From Rhodococcus triatomae (lineage in GTDB: Bacteria > Actinomycetota > Actinomycetes > Mycobacteriales > Mycobacteriaceae), in contig NZ_CP048814.1 in the NCBI RefSeq assembly GCF_014217785.1, forward strand, positions 3,348,001-3,412,000: a stretch of DNA of 64,000 nt, read 5' to 3'. The notes beneath the pieces are model-generated. The model was given only the letters and a program-made list of their open reading frames with translations. It was not told where the DNA came from and made no database searches. Positions 1 to 8,032 of this stretch are shown piece after piece. Positions within the stretch are counted from its first letter, which is position 1. Each line of letters starts with the position of its first letter. The translations under genes were made by a program, and so were the position numbers.

Positions 1-41
1 ATCGACCGAGAACTGTCGACCGGATACCTAGGAGGATGACG

Positions 42-401
42 ATGACGACACTCGCAGACGAGCGCCGTGACAAGTTCGGCAGCGAAGTCGCTGCACTGCA
101 GGTCGGTTCCACTCGGACCCGCGGCGACGTGGTGGCACGCGTCGTCGGTCTGGTCCTGCTGGTGGTCGGGGTCGTCGCGGCCTTCGTGCTGTATCTCGCG
201 TCGCTGACCCTGACCGATCTGCGCGACCTGGCGTCGTACCAGTTGCTGGCCACCGCGTTCCTCGCGCTGGCCGTCGCCGGGGCGGCGGTGTATCTCGCCG
301 CCGAAGTGGTCCGGGTGCTTCGGTTGTGGCTGGTGCGGCAGTTGCTCGAGAGCCGGCTGCGGGCCGATCAGCTCACCGAGGCACTGTCCACACGGGACTG
401 A
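42..401 (+). CDS. Small two-helix membrane protein, function unknown
   Basis: A protein of 119 residues that I do not recognise as a named family. It has a charged N-terminus, a strongly hydrophobic segment near residues 32-54, a second one near 68-90, and a basic, amphipathic C-terminal tail, so it is probably an integral membrane protein with two helices. The AGGAGG sequence at 30-35 directly abuts an upstream ATG at 36, so the in-frame ATG at 42, six bases downstream of the Shine-Dalgarno, is the better start. Its last 34 bases overlap the 3' end of the convergent DUF2236 gene. Confidence that it is a gene is good; its role is unknown. Confidence 0.7.
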   Translation: MTTLADERRDKFGSEVAALQVGSTRTRGDVVARVVGLVLLVVGVVAAFVLYLASLTLTDLRDLASYQLLATAFLALAVAGAAVYLAAEVVRVLRLWLVRQLLESRLRADQLTEALSTRD

Positions 402-1649
402 CCGCGGGCGCGGGAGCCGGTTGACCGGGGCCGAGCCTCGAGTGGGCCGACGTCGGGTGTGTCGGAGCCGAAGTAGCGGGTGAGGATCCGCGCCGCGTGG
501 CGGTCGCCGCGACGCTCGAGGTATCGGCGACCGGCGCGGAAACGGGTGAGTGTCTGATAGCGGACGACGTTCGCCGCGACGGTGCCGGGCACCGACCACG
601 GCACCGCTCGCGGCAATTCGAGATCGCGCATTCCCGCCCGGCCGAGGAAGTACCGCAACATGCCGAGCAGCCGGGCGCGGGTGTACGCACCGCGCAGGCG
701 GCCGAACCGGCCGAACTCGAGCTCGCGCTGGATCTCGACGACGGAATTGGCGAGCGGCGGCCCCCGCGGCGCTCACCCGGCTCTGGGTGATCAGCTGGTG
801 GTAGTTGAAGCGGTGCTGCTCCCACTCGGAGTCACACAGCCAGTCCTCGTCGACCCCCATCAGCCAGCCGATGTACTTCCACAGGTGCATGATCGCCGCG
901 GAGTCCGCCGCCGGGACTCGCACGCCGAGCAGCCGCACACCCAGGAGCAGTACGCCACTGAAGAGACCGAGGGTGGCGGCCTGGTCCGACTGGTTGATCG
1001 GCAGCCCCCACCTCCGGGTGTCCCACCGACCGTTGGTCTCGAACTGGTGGTTGACCAGCGCGTGCATGACCCGGACGTGCACGGTGAGGGCGAAACCCTC
1101 GCCGTCGCGGCGCATCGCCCCGGGCTGAGCGATGGCAACCGTCCACTTCTGGGTTTCGCCGAGACGTCGGCGAGTCGTGTTCCCGGTGAGTCCACCCGTC
1201 TCGACCAGCAGGTCGGTCGGCCCGCCGTAGCGATAGCCGTTGATCAGCGACAACTGCAGCAGCACGTCGGCGGAAGCGGGGCCGAGGCGGCGCAACGCCC
1301 GGCCACCGGCTTCGAGGAGATCCGGGTCGACCCAGTCCGGCACCTCGTCGACGACGGCGAAGAACTGGCGCAGCGGTGCGGGGGCGTCGGGGACGCCGTC
1401 GATTCCGGCTCGTAAGGCCTGGTGGAACTGCCGCATCGAGACCCGGTCGGGTCCGTCCGAGCGCATCGCACGGACGAGAGCCGCGGCGGCCTCGTCCCTC
1501 GCGAACAGACGACGCCCGATCGTGTCGATCACGGCCGGGTCCGGGGTGGACTGCCGTGTGATCAACGCCAGTGCCCGCCCCCGCTTGCGGTTGTCGGCCT
1601 CGCCCTCGCGGAACCGTTCCGGGTACGGCGTTGTGATCTGTGTCATCAT
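368..1649 (-). pseudogene. DUF2236 (MpaB/Lcp-like) oxygenase, frameshifted
   Basis: Read on the minus strand from ATG 1649 (or 1646), the product begins MMTQITTPYPERFREGEA and runs in one frame through typical DUF2236 motifs: HVRVMHALVN, GLPINQSDQAA and HLWKYIGWLMGVDEDWL. This family includes heme-dependent rubber oxygenase Lcp and MpaB-type oxygenases; His in the HVRVMH region is a likely heme ligand by family analogy. At 761-765 the strand carries five G where four would keep frame. Deleting one joins the N-terminal part to a 3' part that continues through LRYFLGRAGMRDLEL and ends at 368, with a TGA just upstream of the join in that second frame. It is either a one-base-insertion pseudogene or a sequencing error. 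A TetR gene is divergent upstream and may regulate it. Confidence 0.75.
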
Positions 1650-1672
1650 GTGTCGATGCTGTCACCGTTCGG

Positions 1673-1693
1673 AATTCGCATTCAATTCGCATT
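1673..1693. promoter_or_regulatory. Direct repeat between divergent oxygenase and TetR genes
   Basis: The ten-base word AATTCGCATT occurs at 1673-1682 and again at 1684-1693, an 11-bp period, in the short interval between the divergent DUF2236 gene (start 1649) and the TetR gene (start about 1706). It is AT-rich compared with its surroundings. Position suggests an operator for the TetR protein, but TetR sites are normally palindromic and this is a direct repeat, so the assignment is an inference. Confidence 0.35.
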
Positions 1694-1705
1694 TCGGACT
1701 CGGTG

Positions 1706-2320
1706 ATGGGCGACTCGTCGACGGCGCCGCGCAAGCGCCCGAAACAGGAACGGTCGCGCGCGACCGTGGAGCGGATCCTCGCCGCCGGACAGCGCTGTCT
1801 CGCCGAGCACGGGTACGAGGGCACGTCGACCAACCGGATCGCGGACGCGGCGGGAATCAGCCCGGGGTCGCTGTACCAGTACTTCCCCAACAAGGACGCG
1901 GTGGTCGTCGCGGTGATCGACCGTTTCACCGACGCGCTGACCGCCCAGATCGCGCGCGATCTCGCCGCCCGCCTGGATCAGCCTCCCGCGCAGGCCGTCC
2001 GCACGACGATCGAGTCGCTGCTGGACGCGCTCGACGTCCATCCGGAGTTCGTCCGGGTCGCGTTCGAACAGACCGAGCGGCTGCAGTACGGACGCAAGCT
2101 CGCCGCGTTCGAGCATCGCATCGAGGAACTGACCACCGCGTATCTCCTGCTGCACGGAGACCGTTCGCGGTCGGCGGCCGAGCGGGAGGCGGCGGTGTGG
2201 ATCGTGGTGCGGGCAGTCGGCGACCTCACGGTCCGCTACGCGCTCGAGCGGCCGGAGATCAGCAGGGAGGACTTTCTTTCCGCATTCACTCGTCTCGTAC
2301 TCGCATATTTCCCGGAGTGA
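1706..2320 (+). CDS. TetR/AcrR family transcriptional regulator
   Basis: A 204-residue TetR-type repressor. The N-terminal helix-turn-helix is clear: RILAAGQRCLAEHGYEGTS, TNRIADAAGISPGSLYQYF and PNKDAVV, within residues about 15-65, followed by a helical ligand-binding domain. The frame is open further upstream to 1640, but ATG 1706 (or GTG 1703) gives the usual short basic leader (MGDSSTAPRKRPKQERSR). It is divergent from the DUF2236 oxygenase gene, the classical layout for a local repressor; an 11-bp direct repeat lies between them. The ligand cannot be told from sequence. Confidence 0.9.
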   Translation: MGDSSTAPRKRPKQERSRATVERILAAGQRCLAEHGYEGTSTNRIADAAGISPGSLYQYFPNKDAVVVAVIDRFTDALTAQIARDLAARLDQPPAQAVRTTIESLLDALDVHPEFVRVAFEQTERLQYGRKLAAFEHRIEELTTAYLLLHGDRSRSAAEREAAVWIVVRAVGDLTVRYALERPEISREDFLSAFTRLVLAYFPE

Positions 2321-2346
2321 GTGCCGGGCGCGCGTGCGGCGCTCGA

Positions 2347-2739
2347 CTAGTCGGTGGCGGTGCGGGAGTCGCGGCGGATCGGATGGTCGGCGGGAATCTC
2401 GACCAGGACGATCGGGATTCCGTCCGGGTCCGCGATCCACATCTCGTGCAGGCCCCACGGCTCCTGGCGCGCCTCGCGAACGATCTTCACACCGGCGAGA
2501 ACCAGCTCGGTCTGGGCTGCGGTGAGATCGCGCACCTGCATCCACAGGGCGCCGTCGAACCGGGCCTGCTGCTCCGATCCGCCGTGCGCGGCCACCTCGA
2601 TCAGACCCTGTCCCGCGAAGAACACCGTCCCGCCGGGATACTCGCGGGCGATGGCGAGGCCGAGCACGTCGCGGTAGAAGCCGAGAGTCGCCGAATAGTC
2701 CTCGGGCCGCAGTATGGTTCGACTGCTGAGGATCTCCAC
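2347..2739 (-). CDS. VOC-superfamily (glyoxalase/dioxygenase-like) protein
   Basis: A 130-residue vicinal-oxygen-chelate fold protein. Visible elements are the beta-alpha-beta start EILSSRTILRPEDYSATLGFY, then RDVLGLAIAREYPGGTVFFA, and the C-terminal WIADPDGIPIVLVEI typical of the second module. The usual metal ligands of glyoxalase I are not all obvious, so it may be a binding or resistance protein rather than a lyase. GTG at 2739 is chosen because it places AGAAGG a short distance upstream; the frame stays open beyond it without a good start. A related VOC gene (Rv0546c) lies close to menB in Mycobacterium tuberculosis, in keeping with the neighbourhood here. Confidence 0.85.
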   Translation of the reverse strand: MEILSSRTILRPEDYSATLGFYRDVLGLAIAREYPGGTVFFAGQGLIEVAAHGGSEQQARFDGALWMQVRDLTAAQTELVLAGVKIVREARQEPWGLHEMWIADPDGIPIVLVEIPADHPIRRDSRTATD

Positions 2740-2865
2740 GTCTGTCCACCTTCTCGCCGTTCGAGTGTTTCGACAGTACATCGTGGCAGGCGTGTCCGAT
2801 TCCGGACCGGCTTTCCGGATTCGCTTCCAGGTGCCGTTTCGAGGCCGTGAGCCACCGCCGGTTGC

Positions 2866-2871
2866 TAGCGT
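2866..2871 (+). promoter_or_regulatory. Leaderless -10 element of the cyclopropane synthase gene
   Basis: TAGCGT lies seven bases ahead of GTG 2879. The spacing is that of a -10 hexamer whose transcript begins at the start codon. No Shine-Dalgarno is seen here, and the same hexamer and spacing precede ubiE at 13010. Confidence 0.5.
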
Positions 2872-2878
2872 GTCGGAC

Positions 2879-4198
2879 GTGGGCGGGGCGGCCGGGAAGA
2901 TCCTGGCGACGTTCGAGGACGTCGTCGGAATCGCACTGCCCGTGCGGGTCCGGGCCTGGGACGGCTCGCAGGCGGGCCCCACCGACAGCCCGGCTCGTGT
3001 CACCTTCCGTAACCGCCGTGCGCTGCGCCGTGTCCTGTGGTCGCCGAACGAACTCGGAGTCGCCCGCGCCTACGTCTCGGGTGACCTCGAGGTGGACGGG
3101 GACATCTACGCACTGCTGGACGTGCCGGACCTCGTCGAACGCATCGGCGCGCATCGGAGTCGAGAGACGGGGCTCCGCACGCTGGCCCGCGCCGGGGGCA
3201 CATTCGTCCGGTTGGGCGCGGTCGGTCCGCCCCCGAAACCACCCACGGTGGAGATGCGTGGCCGTCGCGGACTACGCCACACGCGCGCTCGCGACGCCGC
3301 ATCGGTCACCCATCACTACGACGTCGGCAACGAGTTCTACCGGCTGTTCCTCGGTCCGACCATGGTGTATTCGTGCGCCTACTGGTCGCCGGGGGCCGCC
3401 ACGCTCGAGGACGCCCAGGCCGCCAAGAACGAAGTGGTCTGCCGCAAGCTCGGGTTGCGGCCCGGCATGCGTCTTCTCGACGTCGGCTGCGGGTGGGGGT
3501 CGATGGTCCTCCATGCGGCCCGGCACCACGGAGTCGACGCGGTGGGCATCACCCTCAGCGGCGAGCAACTGGAGCTCGCCCGGCGCCGGGTCGCCGACGC
3601 CGGCCTGAGCGACCGGGTGGAGATCCGTCAGCAGGACTACCGTGAACTCGACGACGCACCCTACGACGCGATCTCGAGCATCGGCATGTCCGAACACGTC
3701 GGGGTGAGCCGCCTCGTCGACTATGCGGGCATCCTGCACGATCACCTGCGCCCGGGCGGTCGCCTGCTCAACCATGCGATCGCCTCGGTGAAGCCTCTGC
3801 CCGACACCCCGTCCCGCGCCCCGAGTTTCATCGACCGCTACGTGTTCCCGGACGGCGAGATCCTGCCGGTCAGCGCCGTGGTCGACGCACTCGAACGCGG
3901 CGGGCTCGAGATCCGGGACACCGAATCCCTACGCGAGCACTACGCACTCACCCTGCGGGCCTGGGTGGCGTCGCTGCGCGAATCCTACGACCGGGCGGTG
4001 GATCTGGTGGGTGCCGAGCGCGCCCGCACCTGGCTGCTGTATCTGGCAGCGAGCGCGCTCGGCTTCGAATACCCGTACCGGCTCTCGGTGCACCAGGTCC
4101 TCGCCGTCCGCCCGGACGCGTCGGGTGCGAGCGGAATGGCACGCACCCGGGACGGGTGGTACCGCGACGATCCCGGGCATGGTCGGGATCGGCCCTAG
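2879..4198 (+). CDS. Cyclopropane-fatty-acyl-phospholipid synthase family methyltransferase
   Basis: A protein of about 439 residues that transfers a methyl or methylene group from SAM to unsaturated acyl chains; in mycolate-forming bacteria such enzymes modify membrane lipids or mycolic acids. The N-terminal half is the extra domain of full-length CFA synthases. Then follow the substrate-region HHYDVGNEFYRLFLG, the YSCAYW motif, the SAM loop LDVGCGWGSM near residue 205 and the GITLSGEQ motif. The C-terminal part includes FIDRYVFPDGE and LREHYALTLRAW, as in the family. GTG 2879 fits a leaderless start; GTG 2870 is the alternative. The gene ends 37 bp from the convergent menB end. Exact lipid substrate is not known. 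Confidence 0.88.
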   Translation: MGGAAGKILATFEDVVGIALPVRVRAWDGSQAGPTDSPARVTFRNRRALRRVLWSPNELGVARAYVSGDLEVDGDIYALLDVPDLVERIGAHRSRETGLRTLARAGGTFVRLGAVGPPPKPPTVEMRGRRGLRHTRARDAASVTHHYDVGNEFYRLFLGPTMVYSCAYWSPGAATLEDAQAAKNEVVCRKLGLRPGMRLLDVGCGWGSMVLHAARHHGVDAVGITLSGEQLELARRRVADAGLSDRVEIRQQDYRELDDAPYDAISSIGMSEHVGVSRLVDYAGILHDHLRPGGRLLNHAIASVKPLPDTPSRAPSFIDRYVFPDGEILPVSAVVDALERGGLEIRDTESLREHYALTLRAWVASLRESYDRAVDLVGAERARTWLLYLAASALGFEYPYRLSVHQVLAVRPDASGASGMARTRDGWYRDDPGHGRDRP

Positions 4199-4235
4199 TT
4201 CGGAAGGAGACCCGTAGTTCGGGCGAAGACACAGC

Positions 4236-5153
4236 TCAGAAATACCAGGGGTAGGGCTTCCAGTCCGGTTCTCGCTTCTCCAGGAACGAGTCCCTGCCCT
4301 CGACCGCCTCGTCGGTCATGTACGCCATCCGGGTCGCCTCCCCGGCGAACAACTGCTGACCCACCAGCCCGTCGTCGGAGAGATTGAACGCGTACTTGAG
4401 CATTCGCTGCGCCTGGGGCGACTTCCCGAGGATCTTCTGCCCCCACGCGATGCCCTCGTCCTCGAGTTCGGCGTGGTCGACGACCCGGTTGACCGCACCC
4501 ATGTGGTGCATGTCCTCGGCCGTGTACGTGTCACCGAGGAAGAAGATCTCCCTGGCGAACTTCTGGCCGACCATCTTCGCGAGATATGCGCTCCCGTAAC
4601 CGCCGTCGAAACTGCCCACGTCGGCATCGGTCTGCTTGAACCGTGCGTGCTCGCGGCTCGCCAGCGTCAGATCGCAGGTCACGTGCAGGCTGTGCCCGCC
4701 ACCCGCGGCCCACCCGTTGACCAGGGCGATGACGACCTTGGGCATGAACCGGATGAGGCGCTGGACCTCGAGGATGTGCAGCCGGCCGGCCCGAGCCTTG
4801 TCCACCGTGTCCGCCGTCTCGCCTGCCCGGCCGGTCACGGCGTCCTGCTCGGTGTACTGGTAGCCGCTGCGTCCACGGATTCGCTGGTCACCTCCGGAAC
4901 AGAACGCCCACCCGCCGTCCTTGGGGCTGGGCCCGTTACCGGTGAGGAGTACCGCCCCCACGTCGGAGGTCGTCCGGGCGTGGTCGAGGGCCTGGTACAG
5001 CTCGTCGACGGTGTGCGGGCGGAACGCGTTGCGCACCTCGGGGCGATCGAAGGCGACACGCACGATCCCGTCGCTCACGTGCCGGTGATAGGTGATGTCG
5101 GTGAGGTTCTCGAACCCCGGGACGGGGCGCCAGTGCTGAGGGTTGAAGGTCAC
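4236..5153 (-). CDS. menB: 1,4-dihydroxy-2-naphthoyl-CoA synthase
   Basis: A 305-residue crotonase-fold enzyme that cyclises o-succinylbenzoyl-CoA to DHNA-CoA in menaquinone synthesis. The family signature is complete: DGGWAFCSGGDQRIRG, the oxyanion-hole region VNGWAAGGGHSLHVTCDL, and TDADVGSFDGGYGSAYLAK, which carries the Asp and Ser used by MenB rather than the Glu of enoyl-CoA hydratases. The C-terminus FLEKREPDWKPYPWYF is typical. GTG 5153 is chosen because a -10-like TATCCT lies six bases upstream and the longer open frame shows no family similarity. menC and menD lie nearby on the opposite strand, as in Mycobacterium. Confidence 0.96.
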   Translation of the reverse strand: MTFNPQHWRPVPGFENLTDITYHRHVSDGIVRVAFDRPEVRNAFRPHTVDELYQALDHARTTSDVGAVLLTGNGPSPKDGGWAFCSGGDQRIRGRSGYQYTEQDAVTGRAGETADTVDKARAGRLHILEVQRLIRFMPKVVIALVNGWAAGGGHSLHVTCDLTLASREHARFKQTDADVGSFDGGYGSAYLAKMVGQKFAREIFFLGDTYTAEDMHHMGAVNRVVDHAELEDEGIAWGQKILGKSPQAQRMLKYAFNLSDDGLVGQQLFAGEATRMAYMTDEAVEGRDSFLEKREPDWKPYPWYF

Positions 5154-5159
5154 GCCCCG

Positions 5160-5165
5160 AGGATA
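5160..5165 (-). promoter_or_regulatory. Leaderless -10 element of menB
   Basis: On the minus strand TATCCT is followed by six bases and then GTG 5153. This matches the leaderless layout seen at other genes in the window and supports the chosen menB start. Confidence 0.45.
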
Positions 5166-5248
5166 GGCGTCCCACCCCGGGGTTCGAGCGTGCCGTCCGG
5201 CGGTCCGTGCGTCGGCGTCTCGGCTCGTGTGTCGGCTCGGCTCGTGTC

Positions 5249-5647
5249 TCAGTCCGTGCGCCGCGGTCCCGGTGCGACCTTCCTGGCGACGGTGAAGCGT
5301 GGTGCCGCCGTCATCCGGGGCTCGGCGGTACCGGACACCGCGGCGAGCGCGGCCTCGATCGCCGCGATTCTCCCGGCGGTGTCCGAGTTCTCCTCGAAGC
5401 GACGGAAGTCCTCCGCGCTGCGCCACTGTACGAGGTTGTAGACCCGGGTGCCGGCCAGGTCGGCGAACAACGTCGCGCTCACGTACCCGGGATGGAACCG
5501 GACCCAGCGCTCCTGGATACGTGCGAATTCGTCGATCAGCTCGCGTTGTGTGCGCGTGCCGTCGACGGCGTAGTCGATGACGGAGTAGAGCCCGGAGTCG
5601 TAGAACCCGGAGTCGGATATGCGATCGAGCTCGTTGTCGTCGGTCAC
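5249..5647 (-). CDS. ABM-domain (antibiotic biosynthesis monooxygenase-like) protein
   Basis: A 132-residue protein with an ABM/dimeric alpha-beta-barrel core: YSVIDYAVDGTRTQRELIDEF, then HPGYVSATLFADLAGTRVYNLVQWRSAEDF, where a strand-helix-strand with the VQWRS-type motif is typical. Such proteins are small cofactor-independent oxygenases or heme/quinone-handling enzymes. GTG 5647 with GGGAG six bases upstream is the best start. It sits 95 bp upstream of menB on the same strand and so could share transcription with it, although menB has its own promoter-like element. The substrate is unknown. Confidence 0.8.
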   Translation of the reverse strand: MTDDNELDRISDSGFYDSGLYSVIDYAVDGTRTQRELIDEFARIQERWVRFHPGYVSATLFADLAGTRVYNLVQWRSAEDFRRFEENSDTAGRIAAIEAALAAVSGTAEPRMTAAPRFTVARKVAPGPRRTD

Positions 5648-5750
5648 GGTGCTCCCTTCGATCGGTCGGATCCCCATCGTCGAACCTCGAGTGCGGTCGA
5701 GGTCAAGGGCGCACGGTGGCCGATGGATGCGGATTCTCCGGACGGGGGTT

Positions 5751-5756
5751 TACGGT
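5751..5756 (+). promoter_or_regulatory. Leaderless -10 element of thioesterase gene
   Basis: TACGGT followed by exactly seven bases and then ATG 5764. No ribosome-binding site is seen, so transcription probably starts at the initiator codon. Confidence 0.5.
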
Positions 5757-5763
5757 GCTGGGT

Positions 5764-6414
5764 ATGACACAGCACGGCGAGTCGGCCGGTGAGACGGTAC
5801 GCGAGGACGACGAGTACGAACACCACGGTGGATTTCCCAAGTTCGCTCCCGTCGCGGCGGGGCCCGACTGGCCGCGGTTCGTCGCCGCGATGCGGGATCT
5901 GCAGGACCGGGCGGTGTCGGTGAACGTGCCCGACGACGTCCTCGCCGAGGTGTCGGACCGGGTCGAGGAACTCGTCGACACGCTCAGCCCCTATATCGTC
6001 CCCGAGGGGCAGTCGCCGTCGGGCCGGGCGATAGAACTGCCCGGGCGTGGGTCGCTGTTGATGTTGCCGTGGACGATCGAGAAGTTCGGCCCGGAGGGAG
6101 TGCGCAGCCGCGGAGTGTTCCGCCGATTCCACCTCGGGGGCAACGGCGCGGCGCACGGCGGCACCCTGCCGCTGCTGTTCGACGACATGATGGGCATGAT
6201 CGTGCACGCCTACGGCCGGCCGATCAGCCGCACCGCCTACCTGCATGTGAACTACCGTGCGATCACCCCGCTCGACACCGAACTCACCGTCGAGGGATCG
6301 GTGGACCGCGTCGAGGGCCGCAAGACCTATGTCACGGCACGGCTGATGCACGGGGACACGCTCCTCGCGGACTGCGAGGCCCTGATGCTCGAGCTACTTC
6401 CCGGCCAGGCGTGA
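5764..6414 (+). CDS. PaaI-type hotdog thioesterase
   Basis: A 216-residue acyl-CoA thioesterase-like protein. After an acidic N-terminal region of about 95 residues, the hotdog fold is seen in FHLGGNGAAHGGTLPLLFDDMMGM, with the HGG motif that usually carries the catalytic turn, and in AYLHVNYRAITPLDTELTVEG. The start at ATG 5764 fits the leaderless -10 seven bases upstream. The stop overlaps the menC start by four bases (GTGA), so the two are co-translated. A plausible role is release of an acyl-CoA, possibly DHNA-CoA hydrolysis after MenB, but this is inferred only from position. Confidence 0.85.
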   Translation: MTQHGESAGETVREDDEYEHHGGFPKFAPVAAGPDWPRFVAAMRDLQDRAVSVNVPDDVLAEVSDRVEELVDTLSPYIVPEGQSPSGRAIELPGRGSLLMLPWTIEKFGPEGVRSRGVFRRFHLGGNGAAHGGTLPLLFDDMMGMIVHAYGRPISRTAYLHVNYRAITPLDTELTVEGSVDRVEGRKTYVTARLMHGDTLLADCEALMLELLPGQA

Positions 6415-7487
6415 GCCGGGTACCGGAACCGGGTGCCGGGCCGTCGAGGGAGCCTGGGCCTGAGCCGGCGGCAGTGTCGGCACTGCCCTCGGTCGATGAC
6501 ATCCTCGCCGACGCCGTCGTCGTGAGCCTGCCGATGCGGGTGCGGTTCCGGGGCATCACCACCCGTGAAGCGGTGCTGCTCCGAGGTCCGGCGGGATGGG
6601 GTGAGTTCGCGCCGTTCGTGGAGTACGACGACGACGAGGCGGCCCACTGGTTGCAGGCCGGGCTCGAAGCGGCCTGGCTCGGCCCGCCCGCACCCGTGCG
6701 CACGCGGGTCCCCGTCAACGCCACCGTCCCCGCCGTCCCCGCCCACGACGTCGCGGAGGTGCTGTCCCGGTTCCCCGGGGCACTCGCCGCGAAGGTGAAA
6801 GTGGCCGAGCCGGGCCGTGATCCGGCCGAGAACCTCGCGCGGGACCTCGCGCGCGTGCGGGCGGTGCGCGAACTCGTGCCACACGTGCGGGTCGACGCCA
6901 ACGGTGGGTGGTCGGTGGACGAGGCGGTCCACGCGCTCACCGCGCTCACCGCCGACGGTCCGCTCGAATACGCCGAACAGCCGTGCGCCCGGGTGGAGGA
7001 ACTGGTCGAGGTCCGACGCCGGCTCCCCGGCGTGCGTATCGCCGCGGACGAGAGCATCCGGAAGGTGTCGGATCCGCTGCGGGTGGTGCGTGCCGGCGCC
7101 GCGGACGTCGCGGTGGTCAAGGTTCCCCCGCTCGGCGGAATGCGGAACGTGGTGGCCCTCGCGGAACAACTGAGCGGGTACGGGGTTCCCGTCGTGGTGT
7201 CGAGCGCACTCGACACTGCCGTCGGGATGTCCGCGGGACTCGCTGCCGCAGCGGCCCTTCCGGAACTCCCGTACGCCTGCGGGCTGGCCACCGGGCGATT
7301 GTTCCACCACGACGTCGCGCCCGGGGAGGGCGTCCGGGACGGGTCCACGAGTACTGGTACGGTCGTACCGGACTCGGCTCGATTGCGCGAACTGGCGGCA
7401 TCGGAGGAACGTGCCCGATGGTGGCTCGACCGAGTGCGGCGGTGCCGCGAAGTTCTGGCCGGGCGCGAAGCCGGACTTTTCGTATAG
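6411..7487 (+). CDS. menC: o-Succinylbenzoate synthase
   Basis: A protein of about 358 residues in the enolase superfamily that dehydrates SHCHC to o-succinylbenzoate in menaquinone synthesis. The catalytic elements are visible in order: AAKVKVAEPG (KxK lysines), VRVDANGGWS (metal Asp), PLEYAEQP (metal Glu), IAADES (metal Asp) and VVKVPPLGG (second catalytic Lys). GTG 6411 overlaps the upstream thioesterase stop; GTG 6474 is an in-frame alternative that would remove a Pro/Glu-rich leader. The equivalent gene in M. tuberculosis (Rv0553) also lies between menB and menD. Confidence 0.93.
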   Translation: MSRVPEPGAGPSREPGPEPAAVSALPSVDDILADAVVVSLPMRVRFRGITTREAVLLRGPAGWGEFAPFVEYDDDEAAHWLQAGLEAAWLGPPAPVRTRVPVNATVPAVPAHDVAEVLSRFPGALAAKVKVAEPGRDPAENLARDLARVRAVRELVPHVRVDANGGWSVDEAVHALTALTADGPLEYAEQPCARVEELVEVRRRLPGVRIAADESIRKVSDPLRVVRAGAADVAVVKVPPLGGMRNVVALAEQLSGYGVPVVVSSALDTAVGMSAGLAAAAALPELPYACGLATGRLFHHDVAPGEGVRDGSTSTGTVVPDSARLRELAASEERARWWLDRVRRCREVLAGREAGLFV

Positions 7488-7531
7488 TGTCTGCCGGACC
7501 GGTACTCACAGCCGATACGGAGGCATTGAAA

Positions 7532-7978
7532 GTGGTTGCAGCTCTGAAAGAAACCCTGCTCGACGAGTCGCGTACGACCGAGGTCGTCGCGGACGTCCAG
7601 GCTCTGATCGACGCAGAGGTTTCGGACAAGTCGGGAGCGTCGGGGCTGGCCCTCAAGGGTGGCTACGCGGCGGTGAAGAAGGTCGGGCCGTCCATCGTGC
7701 CCGACGCGATCGAAGGATTGCTGCCGGCATTCGTCGAGAAGCTCGAGCCGTTCTGGCAGGAGTTCGCGGCGTCGGGAGAGGGCTCGTTCGCGCAGTTCCT
7801 CACCGCGCGTGGCGAGACCGTCTCCCACGCCCTGCTCGGGGTGACCGACGAGCGGATCGAGGGCACCGACCGCGGTGCCGTCAAGAAGGTCTATTCCTCG
7901 TTGCGCCCGTCCGCCCAGAAGCACGTCGCGGAAGCACTGCCGCGCCTGGGTGATCTGGTGCAGAAGTACGCGGGCTGA
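7532..7978 (+). CDS. Uncharacterised actinobacterial protein (DUF6918-like)
   Basis: A 148-residue soluble, mostly helical protein with no signal peptide or membrane segment. It starts VVAALKETLLDESRTTEVVADV and contains IDAEVSDKSGASGLALKGGY and VEKLEPFWQEFAASGEGSF. I recall related short proteins near men genes in mycobacteria (DUF6918; Rv0543c may be one), but that family name is given with low confidence. GTG 7532 has GGAGG eight bases upstream; TTG 7526 is possible. It is 44 bp after menC and is closed by a strong hairpin terminator, so it probably belongs to the thioesterase-menC transcript. Confidence 0.75.
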   Translation: MVAALKETLLDESRTTEVVADVQALIDAEVSDKSGASGLALKGGYAAVKKVGPSIVPDAIEGLLPAFVEKLEPFWQEFAASGEGSFAQFLTARGETVSHALLGVTDERIEGTDRGAVKKVYSSLRPSAQKHVAEALPRLGDLVQKYAG

Positions 7979-7994
7979 TCGAGCGAGATCTCGT

Positions 7995-8027
7995 GCGGGG
8001 CGTCACCGGATTCCGGTGGCGCCCCGC
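7995..8027. terminator. Bidirectional hairpin terminator
   Basis: A 15-bp stem with one G-U pair (GCGGGGCGTCACCGG paired with CCGGTGGCGCCCCGC) and a three-base loop. It lies between two convergent genes ending at 7978 and 8033, so it can serve both. No T-tract follows, as is common in actinobacteria. Confidence 0.75.
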
Positions 8028-8032
8028 CCTCG

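Noticed and set aside
832-1929. A 365-residue minus-strand frame over the DUF2236 gene
   Set aside because: The frame next to it reads a clear DUF2236 protein; this one is Arg-rich nonsense and crosses the divergent TetR start.
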